This document shows, in pieces, positions 1-6,122 of a DNA stretch of 6,834 nucleotides. The translations under genes and the position numbers were made by a program. The stretch is from Pseudomonadota bacterium (lineage in GTDB: Bacteria > Desulfobacterota > Desulfobacteria > Desulfobacterales > Desulfobacteraceae), in the NCBI GenBank assembly GCA_018812385.1, contig JAHJDU010000467.1, positions 1-6,834 on the forward strand, given 5' to 3'. The stretch's first letter is position 1, and every line of letters starts with the position of its first letter. The notes beneath the pieces were generated by a model. That model was not told where the DNA came from. It did no database searches and saw only the letters and a program-made list of their open reading frames with translations.

Positions 1-1193
1 CGGATCACCGCTTCATACATCCGGGAGACATTGTAGGCATAGGCCCGGCGCACTTTTCGCATATGCAGCTCATACCCGCCGGATTGCAGATACTCTGTCA
101 CCGCCATTTGAGGCAGGGTCGCCGTTGCCAGGCTAAAAGTAAATTTAAGCCACTCGATTTTGGATTGATACCTGCCAGCAGCTACCCATCCCACCCGGTA
201 GCCTGGGCAGAGGGTTTTGGAAAAGGAAGAGCATAACAGCACCAGGCCCTTTTTATCATAGGCCTTGCACACAGTGGGCCTGATGTCGGCAAAATGCAGC
301 TCACCACTGATGTCAACCTCAATTAGAGGAATATCCAGACCTTCCAATAGACGAACCAACCGCTTCTTGTTTTCATCGGGAATGCAGCTTCCCAGAGGAT
401 TGTTGTAATTTGAGATCACAAGACAGGCCTTGACCGGTGTCTGCTCAATGGCAAACATCAGGGTGTCAATGTTAATGCCTTCGCTGGGGTGGGTGGGTAT
501 TTCAAGGGCTTTGAGCCCCATGGATTCCATGCTCTGGAGAATCCCAAAATAGGTGGGGGATTCAATGGCAACAGTATCTCCTGCTTTGCAGGTGGCTCTT
601 AAGCAAAGGTCAATGGCTTCAATGCAGCCGTTTGTTGTGATAATTTCATCCGGGCCGAAGCTGGCACCAGCCTTTACTGCTTTCCGGGCAATCTGGATGC
701 GAAGGGGTTTGTATCCCGGGGGGATATCATATTTTATGCTGTCCACACTTTTCCGGCGGGCGATAGAGGCCAAAATGCGGTTTAACTTGTCCGCAGGCAA
801 CAGGCTTGAATTAGGGGTGGCCGCACCCAGGGGAACCAGATTGGGATTGAAGATATCTTTCATGATCATCATGGTGAGCTCATGGATGTTGACTTTTGTG
901 GGATCACATTGAGGAGAAGAAATATCCGGAACCGGAACAGACTTTGAAAACCGGGCTCTTACATAATATCCGGATTGCGGCTTTGCTTCGATCAGACCCT
1001 GGCTTTCCAGCAATCCATAGGCCTGGAGAACAGTGGTGACGCTGACGCGTTTTTGGATGCTCATTTCCCGAACCGATGGAATGCGCTCACCTGCCCGATA
1101 GGTTTGGGTGTCAATCATCTGGGCGATATGTTCGGCAACCTGTTCGTATAATTTGCTGTTTTTATGAAGTTTTCTGGTTGCTGTTGTTGTCAT
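1..1193 (-). CDS. MocR-family transcriptional regulator (GntR winged helix fused to aminotransferase domain), partial, YdcR-like
   Basis: The gene is cut by the left edge: 397 codons are present of roughly 470 usual for the family. Residues about 14-79 form a GntR-type winged helix (RIPSVREMS, VLQAYGLLESQGLIEAKPQSGYYV in two parts), followed by a linker and a fold-type I aminotransferase domain from about residue 115. Visible motifs are the PPGY/PLR segment, NNPLG (Asn265) and SSFSK, whose Lys326 should form the Schiff base with PLP; the overall match to E. coli YdcR, from memory, is close. The usual E-D-D-x-Y is here E292-V-D-I-S296, so the pyridine-binding Asp and the PLP-hydroxyl-binding Tyr look replaced by Val and Ser. 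ATG at 1193 is preferred because AAGGA sits 6 nt upstream; an in-frame ATG at 1199 has that AAGGA touching it. Such proteins normally regulate transcription in response to a PLP-linked ligand, often of a divergent neighbour and of themselves. The ligand cannot be told. Confidence 0.9.
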   Translation of the reverse strand, partial: MTTTATRKLHKNSKLYEQVAEHIAQMIDTQTYRAGERIPSVREMSIQKRVSVTTVLQAYGLLESQGLIEAKPQSGYYVRARFSKSVPVPDISSPQCDPTKVNIHELTMMIMKDIFNPNLVPLGAATPNSSLLPADKLNRILASIARRKSVDSIKYDIPPGYKPLRIQIARKAVKAGASFGPDEIITTNGCIEAIDLCLRATCKAGDTVAIESPTYFGILQSMESMGLKALEIPTHPSEGINIDTLMFAIEQTPVKACLVISNYNNPLGSCIPDENKKRLVRLLEGLDIPLIEVDISGELHFADIRPTVCKAYDKKGLVLLCSSFSKTLCPGYRVGWVAAGRYQSKIEWLKFTFSLATATLPQMAVTEYLQSGGYELHMRKVRRAYAYNVSRMYEAVI

Positions 1194-1233
1194 TTCCATT
1201 CCTTATCTTTTCCTGTTTTTAAGAACTAGGGTA

Positions 1234-1285
1234 CAATTTGTTATGCATTATACCAGTACAGTTTATAAAAAATCAAATTGTTATG
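1234..1285. promoter_or_regulatory. Pair of 12-bp direct repeats, probable MocR operator
   Basis: CAATTTGTTATG (1234-1245) and CAAATTGTTATG (1274-1285) differ at one base and start exactly 40 bp apart, close to four helical turns. The right copy overlaps the -35 box of the MocR gene promoter and the left copy covers its likely transcription start. MocR regulators such as GabR are known to bind spaced direct repeats at their own or divergent promoters, so autoregulation by the adjacent gene product is the likely role (inference). Confidence 0.5.
1247..1276 (-). promoter_or_regulatory. Promoter of the MocR-type gene
   Basis: On the minus strand there is a TTGATT -35 box (1271-1276), an 18-nt spacer and a perfect TATAAT -10 box (1247-1252) preceded by TGG, giving an extended -10 (TGnTATAAT). 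This would start transcription near 1240, about 45 nt before the ATG at 1193. It is a sequence match only. Confidence 0.6.
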
Positions 1286-1331
1286 GAAACAAAATCAAAT
1301 AATTGAATCTGTTATTTAATTTATTTGGGCT

Positions 1332-1337
1332 TATAAT
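1332..1337 (+). promoter_or_regulatory. Possible -10 box for the DUF2917 gene
   Basis: A perfect TATAAT lies 73 nt before the ATG at 1411 in a very AT-rich stretch. The hexamer 17 nt upstream (CTGTTA) is a poor -35 match, so this promoter would be weak or need an activator, possibly the divergent MocR protein. The rest of the 1200-1410 intergenic region shows only AT-rich sequence and the repeats listed separately. Confidence 0.35.
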
Positions 1338-1410
1338 ACAAAACACGGGTGAGAAATAAAACAATCTTAGATACGACCACCCATTAGTTTTAAAAAAGGA
1401 GGCAAATAAA

Positions 1411-1725
1411 ATGACATTTGAAAAAATTAGCTCCAATTCAATTAACAAAGATGTGAAAGACATTCATAAAAAAACCATACATATTGTAAAAACCGGAAAA
1501 GCAGGCAAAGAAATCACCTGCCTTGGCGGAACCATCTGGATTACACAGGAAGGAGACGGTATTGACAGAATATTGACCAGCGGTGATATCTATCGGTCCA
1601 GGATTCCCGGTATGATTATTATTGAAGGACTTGAGCATTCAAAAATTAGGATTTCTTCTCTGCAAAAAGTTGAAGTTATTGGCAATTTTCAGAACAGAAG
1701 ACAACCCCAACTGGCCTGCACATAG
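1411..1725 (+). CDS. DUF2917 family small protein
   Basis: A 104-residue protein of unknown function. Its centre (about residues 22-88) has the pattern of DUF2917: a short beta-rich, cupin-like stretch with GGTIWITQEGDGIDRIL followed by a GDIY turn and further alternating hydrophobic strands. There is no signal peptide or membrane segment, so it should be cytoplasmic. The start is well supported: AAGGAGG lies 8 nt before the ATG. It stands alone, divergent from the MocR-type regulator across a 211-217-nt intergenic region, which makes it a candidate target of that regulator. A 6-bp hairpin (CTGGCC/GGCCAG, 1711-1731) spans the stop codon without a T-run, so it is not a terminator by itself. 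The family name is from pattern memory and no biochemical role can be given. Confidence 0.8.
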   Translation: MTFEKISSNSINKDVKDIHKKTIHIVKTGKAGKEITCLGGTIWITQEGDGIDRILTSGDIYRSRIPGMIIIEGLEHSKIRISSLQKVEVIGNFQNRRQPQLACT

Positions 1726-1754
1726 GGCCAGACAAAACAAAAGGAGATATTTAT

Positions 1755-1808
1755 ACGACAAACCCCAATTTGTTAGACACTTACTTATTTAAAAAAGCCC
1801 TGCTGTAA
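1755..1808 (+). other. Possible 17-codon mini-ORF with ACG start (decayed or leader peptide)
   Basis: AAGGAG at 1741-1746 is placed 8 nt before an ACG codon that opens a frame reading T-T-N-P-N-L-L-D-T-Y-L-F-K-K-A-L-L and ending at TAA (1806-1808). The ribosome site is as good as that of real genes in the window, but ACG is a very poor start. It may be a former ATG lost by mutation, the N-terminal stump of the MFS gene whose tail follows at 1825, or a leader peptide. The last codons lie inside the 5' arm of the terminator at 1791-1826. Whether it is translated is unknown. Confidence 0.25.
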
Positions 1809-1826
1809 AAACCAGGGCTTTTTTTT
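1791..1826 (+). terminator. Rho-independent terminator after the DUF2917 gene
   Basis: A perfect 12-bp stem (AAAAAAGCCCTG, 1791-1802, with CAGGGCTTTTTT, 1813-1824) closes a 10-nt loop and runs into eight T residues. The A-run on the other side means it could also stop minus-strand transcription that passes the etfA terminator. Confidence 0.9.
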
Positions 1827-2034
1827 GAGAAAGCAATCAACCACAATATTTTGGGCCGGTCGGACTATCTTTTATGCCGGGACCGGAACCAGTGGTGGAG
1901 CCACTCTGGCACCGATTGATGCTCAAATAGCCGGGTTACATCATGCTTTTATTACCGCGGCTGTTTTTACCGGCATTGCTTTGCTACTCAGCATTCGGGC
2001 ATACCTTCAGGAAACTAGACAAGCCGGCAAATAG
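1825..2034 (+). pseudogene. Remnant: C-terminal end of an MFS (DHA2/EmrB-like) transporter
   Basis: The frame encodes about 69 residues, of which the segment from FWAGRTIFYAG through GLHHAFITAAVFTGIALLLSI resembles the last loop and final transmembrane helix of 14-helix MFS drug exporters, ending in a short basic tail (YLQETRQAGK). The full family is around 450-500 residues, so the first 85 per cent is missing. The only start available is a TTG inside the T-run of a terminator with no ribosome site, and the frame closes at TAG 1774-1776 just upstream. It lies between two terminators, so it is probably silent. The family assignment rests on one helix and its loop and is moderate; a small unrelated membrane protein is the alternative. 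Confidence 0.5.
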
Positions 2035-2052
2035 GCTATTTGGGGGGAAATA

Positions 2053-2084
2053 AAAAGGAGCCTGAAAAATTTCAGGCCCCTTTT
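2053..2084. terminator. Bidirectional terminator between the MFS remnant and etfA
   Basis: A 15-bp stem with one mismatch (AAAAGGAGCCTGAAA, 2053-2067, against TTTCAGGCCCCTTTT, 2070-2084) has a 2-nt loop. On the minus strand the stem ends in CTTTTTATTT, placing it about 22 nt after the etfA stop as the end of the ETF operon; on the plus strand it ends in TTTTC and would stop the remnant's transcript. Confidence 0.85.
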
Positions 2085-2106
2085 CAAAAAATTGCTTTAA
2101 ACGTTC

Positions 2107-3075
2107 TTAAAGATCATTAATGGCTTCGGTAAGCTCAGGCATAAACTCAAGAATATCTGTAACAATACCGACATCTGCGACCTGGAAAATAGGTGCTTTA
2201 GGATTTTTATTTACAGCCACGATAAATGGATTGCCCTTTACACCGCCCAGATGCTGGAAAGAACCTGAAATACCCATGGCCATGTATACTTTTGGCTTAA
2301 CAGTCTGGCCAGATGTTCCAACCTGTCTTGATTTCTCAAGCCATTTGGCATCAACAATCGGTCTTGAACAGGATACAACCGCATTCATTGCTTTGGCAAG
2401 TTCCTGGGCTATTTCAATATTTTCTTGCTCCTCAATACCGCGGCCAACAGACACGAGCACATCAGATTTAGTAATATCAACATCACCCACTTCTGCCGCA
2501 ACAAGCTCAAGAAATTTTCTTTTTGCGGAAAGGTCCCCGCTATCACCGGATTTATCAACCACTGACCCGCTGGCTGATCCGCCTTCAACCGGAGCAAAAG
2601 AACCGGGCCTGACCGTCATAACGGCGCCGGAAAATATATCAATGTTCACATGGGTGCTGACAGCCCCGCCAAGTTCCTGACGAACCGCTTTCAGGGTTGT
2701 TCCGTCTATTCCCTCAAAATCAACCATATCGGCTGCATAAGATGAATCCATTTTAATGGACAGACCAGGGGCAAGGTCCATTCCAAAGGTATTATGAGCA
2801 ACCAGAAAAATAGCATCGGAAGGGATGATATTCACCAGTGCTTTTCTGACAACTTCTGCATTGGGATAAGCAAGATCAGCATGATCAATTTTTATTACTT
2901 GTGAATAAACAGCGGTCATAGCATTGGCTACTTTATCAAGATCTGCTCCTGACCCTGTTACAACAGCTGTTAAGGATGCTTTTTCATCAATTTTCCTGGC
3001 AGCAGTCGGATACTCCAGGGCCACATCTTCAGCCACACCGTTATTAAATGGGATATATGCAAAAATCTGTGTCAT
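2107..3075 (-). CDS. etfA: Electron transfer flavoprotein subunit alpha
   Basis: A 322-residue EtfA of normal length. The N-terminal half (1-160) is the ETF alpha/beta domain; the C-terminal half (about 195-318) is the FAD domain with SVGRGI (209-214), SRPIVD (237-242), QVGTSGQTV (251-259), GISGSFQHL (268-276), AVNKNPKAPIFQVAD (287-301) and a closing GIVTD. The FAD-contacting positions known from human ETF (Arg in SRP, Ser/Thr in the SG/TG turn, QH pair, Asn of NK, Asp of AD) are all kept. With EtfB it forms the cytoplasmic heterodimer that takes electrons from acyl-CoA dehydrogenases and delivers them to a membrane oxidoreductase, here most likely the protein encoded at 3929-5992. The ATG lies 2 nt after the etfB stop and its AAGGAGGG site sits in the last etfB codons, so translation is probably coupled. 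It is the last gene of the operon, followed by a terminator. Confidence 0.97.
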   Translation of the reverse strand: MTQIFAYIPFNNGVAEDVALEYPTAARKIDEKASLTAVVTGSGADLDKVANAMTAVYSQVIKIDHADLAYPNAEVVRKALVNIIPSDAIFLVAHNTFGMDLAPGLSIKMDSSYAADMVDFEGIDGTTLKAVRQELGGAVSTHVNIDIFSGAVMTVRPGSFAPVEGGSASGSVVDKSGDSGDLSAKRKFLELVAAEVGDVDITKSDVLVSVGRGIEEQENIEIAQELAKAMNAVVSCSRPIVDAKWLEKSRQVGTSGQTVKPKVYMAMGISGSFQHLGGVKGNPFIVAVNKNPKAPIFQVADVGIVTDILEFMPELTEAINDL

Positions 3076-3077
3076 GA

Positions 3078-3863
3078 TCAGAGCCCTCCTTTTGCTTTAA
3101 GCTTTTCAATCAGCTTTTCAATGATCTCGCCAGTGGAGCCTTCAAGCATCTCAGCACCTTCACCCGTATCAGGGACAAAATAATCGACTCTTTTGGTTTT
3201 TGCACCGGCTTCTCCGACACTTGCAGCATCAATACCAAGGTCAGCCGCTCCCTTAACAGGGATGTCAACACTGGCAACTTTTCTGATACCCCGGATACCC
3301 ACATAACGGGGCTCATTAATACCTGTCTGGATAGAAAGAACACAGGGAAGTTGTATTTCATTCATTTCCTGATTTCCACCCTCAATCTCTCTGCCCACTA
3401 TTATTTTACCATCTCCCACTTCAATTTTATTCACCAGGGATGCATAGGGGTAATCCAGCATTGCAGCAATCATTCCACCCACCTGCCCTGCTCCTTCATC
3501 TGCCTGAGCACCGGATAATATCAAATCATAGCTGCCTTTTTCAATTTCTGTCTTAAGAATGGTCGCAATTCCCCTGCCATCAGATCCTTCAAAGGCATCA
3601 TCTGAAAGCAGGATACCATTATTGGCACCCATTGCCATCTCGCGCCTTAACACTTCTTCTGATTCATCATCACCAACAGTGATAACCGTCACACTCCCGC
3701 CGACTTTATCAACAATCTGAATGGCTTCTTCAACCGCATAATTATCCCATTCATTCACCGAGTAAACCAGATCATCACGATCAAGATCGTTTCCCGCACT
3801 ATTGAGTTCAAATTCATTCTCAGCAGTATCTGGCACTCTCTTGACACATACCAAAATCTCCAT
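3078..3863 (-). CDS. etfB: Electron transfer flavoprotein subunit beta
   Basis: A 261-residue EtfB of normal length. The start CVKRVPDT, the NEWDNYAVEEA segment (37-47) and LPCVLSIQTGINEPRY (172-187) are family hallmarks. Residues 118-130 (GAQADEGAGQVGG) take the place of the nucleotide-binding loop that reads like GxQAIDxDxxQxG in relatives. That loop binds AMP in simple ETFs and a second FAD in electron-bifurcating ones. The linked EMO-type quinone oxidoreductase argues for a non-bifurcating, membrane-directed ETF, but the sequence alone does not settle it. AAGGAG lies 6 nt before the ATG. The gene follows the membrane oxidoreductase gene by 65 nt, in which I see no terminator or clear promoter, and it precedes etfA by 2 nt. 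Confidence 0.97.
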   Translation of the reverse strand: MEILVCVKRVPDTAENEFELNSAGNDLDRDDLVYSVNEWDNYAVEEAIQIVDKVGGSVTVITVGDDESEEVLRREMAMGANNGILLSDDAFEGSDGRGIATILKTEIEKGSYDLILSGAQADEGAGQVGGMIAAMLDYPYASLVNKIEVGDGKIIVGREIEGGNQEMNEIQLPCVLSIQTGINEPRYVGIRGIRKVASVDIPVKGAADLGIDAASVGEAGAKTKRVDYFVPDTGEGAEMLEGSTGEIIEKLIEKLKAKGGL

Positions 3864-3928
3864 TCTTGTCTCCTTTTAAATCAATTATCTGTCAGTTTTT
3901 TTAACCCTAAATCTGTAACTCGTTTACT

Positions 3929-5992
3929 TTAATATAAGTGCTGCTCAATAAGTTCTGTAAAATCCAAAGCTTCTATCTCTCCTTCTTTTCCTGCGACCTT
4001 GATCGCATCCTGGATATTAACCAGGCAAAAAGGACAGGCAGTTACAATTACAGTTGCTCCGGCCTCGGCAGCCATATTGACTCTTAAAACACCCATTCTT
4101 GTCTCTTCTTCCGGTTCATAGAAAAGCATCAACCCGCCACCGCCGCAGCAGAAGGATCGATCACGGCTCTTTTCAAGTTCTACTCTTGTTAACCCTTCAA
4201 TAGCATCCATGGCCTGTCTTGGTTCTTCATATATACCATTGTGCCGGCCCAGATAGCATGGATCATGATAGACATAGACCTTTTCAGGATTCTGGCAGGG
4301 TTTAAGATCAAGTTCGCCAGATTTAATTTTTTGGGCAACCACCTGGGTTATATGCTTAACAGGAGGAAGGTTATCATAATCATTTTTCAATGCATTATAG
4401 GCATGGGGGTCAGCTGTCACAATCTGCTTCACACCACTTTCCTTTATGGCTTCAGTATTTTGCGCTTTTAAATCCTGGTACAGCATTTCCTCGCCAAACC
4501 GCAGGACCTCATTCCCGCTGTCCTTTTCCAGTTTACCCAGGATACCAAAATCAATACCTGCTTTTTTAAGAATAATGGACGTCCGCCTTGCAATATCCTG
4601 AATATTATCATCATAGGATGTAATACTGTCTACAAAATAAAGGGTGTCGGCTGTATCCTCGGCAAGGTCTTTAATCTGAAAGTTTGCTTTGAATTCTTTA
4701 TCCTCTGCCCAGTCTGCCCGCTTTTTTTCCATTTTTCCATAGGGATTACCCCTTTTTTCAAGGGCTTTTAACGGTTTTTGCAAGGACTGTGGTACCATGC
4801 CTTCGTCCACCATTCCCCGCCTCAAATCAACCATCTTGTCTATATATTCAATCCCCAGGGGACACTCTTCCTCACAGGCGCCACAAGTGGTGCAGGACCA
4901 GATTTCATCTTCCGTATAAATGTCTTCTACCAATAAACTACTTTTATAAATTTCTCCTGAAAGCGGATAATTTTTAAACATCAGATCCCTTGCCTTAATG
5001 GTAATAAACCGGGGAGACAAAGGCCGACCCACGGCATTGGCAGGACATTGATCAGAACACCTGCCGCAATCAGCGCAGGAATAAAAATCCAGCATATGCT
5101 TCCAGGTAAAATCTTCAAGTTTTTTTACACCAAAAGATTCAAGGTCATCCAGTTTTTCATCGGAAATCCCATGCATGACGGGTTTGATTTTGCCTTTTTT
5201 AACCCGCATGAAAAAAACGTTGAAAACAGATGTAATCACGTGGAAATGTTTTCCCAGGGGTAAAAAACACAAGAAAAAGAAAAACGTCAAATCATGAACA
5301 AAATAAGTGAAAATGTGGAGCCCCTGGAGAATATTTTGAGGTGCTGATACAAGAATTGCCTTAAATATCCAGACCAGGGACAGGGGAGCTAAAAAATGCA
5401 CGGCCCCCGTATGCTGGAATTCATAGGCAAGCTCAGATGCTTCAAAAAGACTTTCTGAGATCATCAGTGTTGCAATAATTCCCAATACAAATACAGCTTC
5501 TCCCGTATGATCCTTTCCGTATTTTTCCGGGACTGCATAACGCTCGGGTTTAAAAATTCCCCTTCTGACAGCTGCAATTACACAGGCAATAAGGACAATG
5601 GTAGCGGCGTAATCCTTTATAAAATTATAAATATCGCCTAAAAAGCCCCCAAACCCGGGCAATACAAATCCATCTGAAAGACCGATAATAACAAGTGATG
5701 TAGAACGGATGGACAAAATTAAGAACCCGGCAAAAATGGCTATATGAAGCACACCTGCCAGCATGTATCTTGGCTGCCGTATCTGCCCCAGCCAGACAAA
5801 GATAAGATTTGTGACGCGCTTGCCGATTTGGTCAAACCGGTCATCCGGGTTTGCCCTAACAAGGGGTGCAATACGCCTGACCATGATATAGGCGAACAAC
5901 CCTATCCCGATGACAGGTAAAATAAACGACAAGATTGCTGCGGGAAATATCCCAAAAAATTTAAAACTTGCCGGACCAATTATTGAAGTCAT
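3929..5992 (-). CDS. Membrane-bound iron-sulfur ETF:menaquinone oxidoreductase (EMO-like, NarI/HdrD-type fusion)
   Basis: A 687-residue membrane protein. Residues about 13-250 hold some six hydrophobic helices (near 13-38, 78-104, 125-146, 165-184, 200-216, 225-247) of the NarI-like type, with histidines such as H83, H226, H233, H249 and H251 as candidate haem b ligands. Next come two four-cysteine [4Fe-4S] motifs at C306-C309-C312-C316 and C367-C370-C373-C377. The C-terminal half has two CCG-type repeats: the first (about 450-545) has no cysteines, while the second keeps C579, C615-C616 in CCGGGG and C653-C656, enough for a non-cubane cluster of the HdrB kind. This layout fits EMO of syntrophs and sulfate reducers, and the related EtfD of mycobacteria, which pass electrons from EtfAB to menaquinone at the inner face of the membrane. 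Location directly before etfBA supports this. GGAGGT lies 8 nt before the ATG. A bare HdrDE-like or GlpC-like role is less likely given the ETF genes. Confidence 0.9.
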   Translation of the reverse strand: MTSIIGPASFKFFGIFPAAILSFILPVIGIGLFAYIMVRRIAPLVRANPDDRFDQIGKRVTNLIFVWLGQIRQPRYMLAGVLHIAIFAGFLILSIRSTSLVIIGLSDGFVLPGFGGFLGDIYNFIKDYAATIVLIACVIAAVRRGIFKPERYAVPEKYGKDHTGEAVFVLGIIATLMISESLFEASELAYEFQHTGAVHFLAPLSLVWIFKAILVSAPQNILQGLHIFTYFVHDLTFFFFLCFLPLGKHFHVITSVFNVFFMRVKKGKIKPVMHGISDEKLDDLESFGVKKLEDFTWKHMLDFYSCADCGRCSDQCPANAVGRPLSPRFITIKARDLMFKNYPLSGEIYKSSLLVEDIYTEDEIWSCTTCGACEEECPLGIEYIDKMVDLRRGMVDEGMVPQSLQKPLKALEKRGNPYGKMEKKRADWAEDKEFKANFQIKDLAEDTADTLYFVDSITSYDDNIQDIARRTSIILKKAGIDFGILGKLEKDSGNEVLRFGEEMLYQDLKAQNTEAIKESGVKQIVTADPHAYNALKNDYDNLPPVKHITQVVAQKIKSGELDLKPCQNPEKVYVYHDPCYLGRHNGIYEEPRQAMDAIEGLTRVELEKSRDRSFCCGGGGLMLFYEPEEETRMGVLRVNMAAEAGATVIVTACPFCLVNIQDAIKVAGKEGEIEALDFTELIEQHLY

Positions 5993-6043
5993 ACTTCTTT
6001 ACCTCCCAAATATTTCTTGCTCTTAAGAACACAGACTCAAAAA

Positions 6044-6072
6044 GCTTTAATAAACATAAAAGAACACGTCAA
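6044..6072 (-). promoter_or_regulatory. Weak candidate promoter for the membrane oxidoreductase-etfBA operon
   Basis: On the minus strand TTGACG (6067-6072) is followed after 17 nt by TAAAGC (6044-6049). The -35 box is good (5 of 6) and the -10 poor (3 of 6). It lies in the 130-nt gap after the regulator gene, where no terminator is evident, so the operon may be read from here, from the regulator's promoter, or both. Confidence 0.3.
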
Positions 6073-6082
6073 GCAAAAAGCC

Positions 6083-6108
6083 TTATTCAACAAATTTATA
6101 TCATTCAA
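6083..6108 (-). repeat. Two TTGAAT direct repeats upstream of the oxidoreductase gene
   Basis: On the minus strand TTGAATGA (6101-6108) and TTGAATAA (6083-6090) recur with an 18-bp step just upstream of the candidate -35 box. The first equals one half of the B. subtilis FadR box as I recall it (TGAATGA), but the matching inverted half is missing, so use as an operator is only a suggestion. Confidence 0.25.
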
Positions 6109-6122
6109 CCACTATATGGCAT

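Noticed and set aside
553..912. Plus-strand open frame of 119 codons
   Set aside because: It lies wholly inside the minus-strand MocR gene, has no ribosome site and resembles no protein; it is an antisense shadow.
1250..1255. ATACCA, the known GabR half-site, in the MocR promoter
   Set aside because: Only one copy is present and GabR needs two; six bases match by chance too easily.
1347..1382. GGGTG/CACCC pairing in the DUF2917 leader as a riboswitch or hairpin
   Set aside because: Only 5 bp with a 26-nt AT-rich loop and no known riboswitch pattern.
1281..1463. Minus-strand frame of 60 codons over the DUF2917 promoter
   Set aside because: The residues are those of AT-rich noncoding DNA (Phe, Ile, Leu, Asn) and no start signal is present.
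1711..1731. Hairpin CTGGCC/GGCCAG spanning the DUF2917 stop codon as a terminator
   Set aside because: The stem is only 6 bp and is followed by an A-rich stretch with no T-run; the real terminator is at 1791-1826.
2120..2680. Plus-strand open frame of 186 codons opposite etfA
   Set aside because: The etfA frame is conserved throughout with all FAD motifs; the antisense frame is rich in Ser/Thr/Pro as expected from reverse reading and has no start signal.
3864..3928. Internal promoter or terminator between the oxidoreductase gene and etfB
   Set aside because: A GATAAT hexamer exists but has no acceptable -35 box, and no stable hairpin was found; the 65-nt gap looks like a simple intercistronic spacer.
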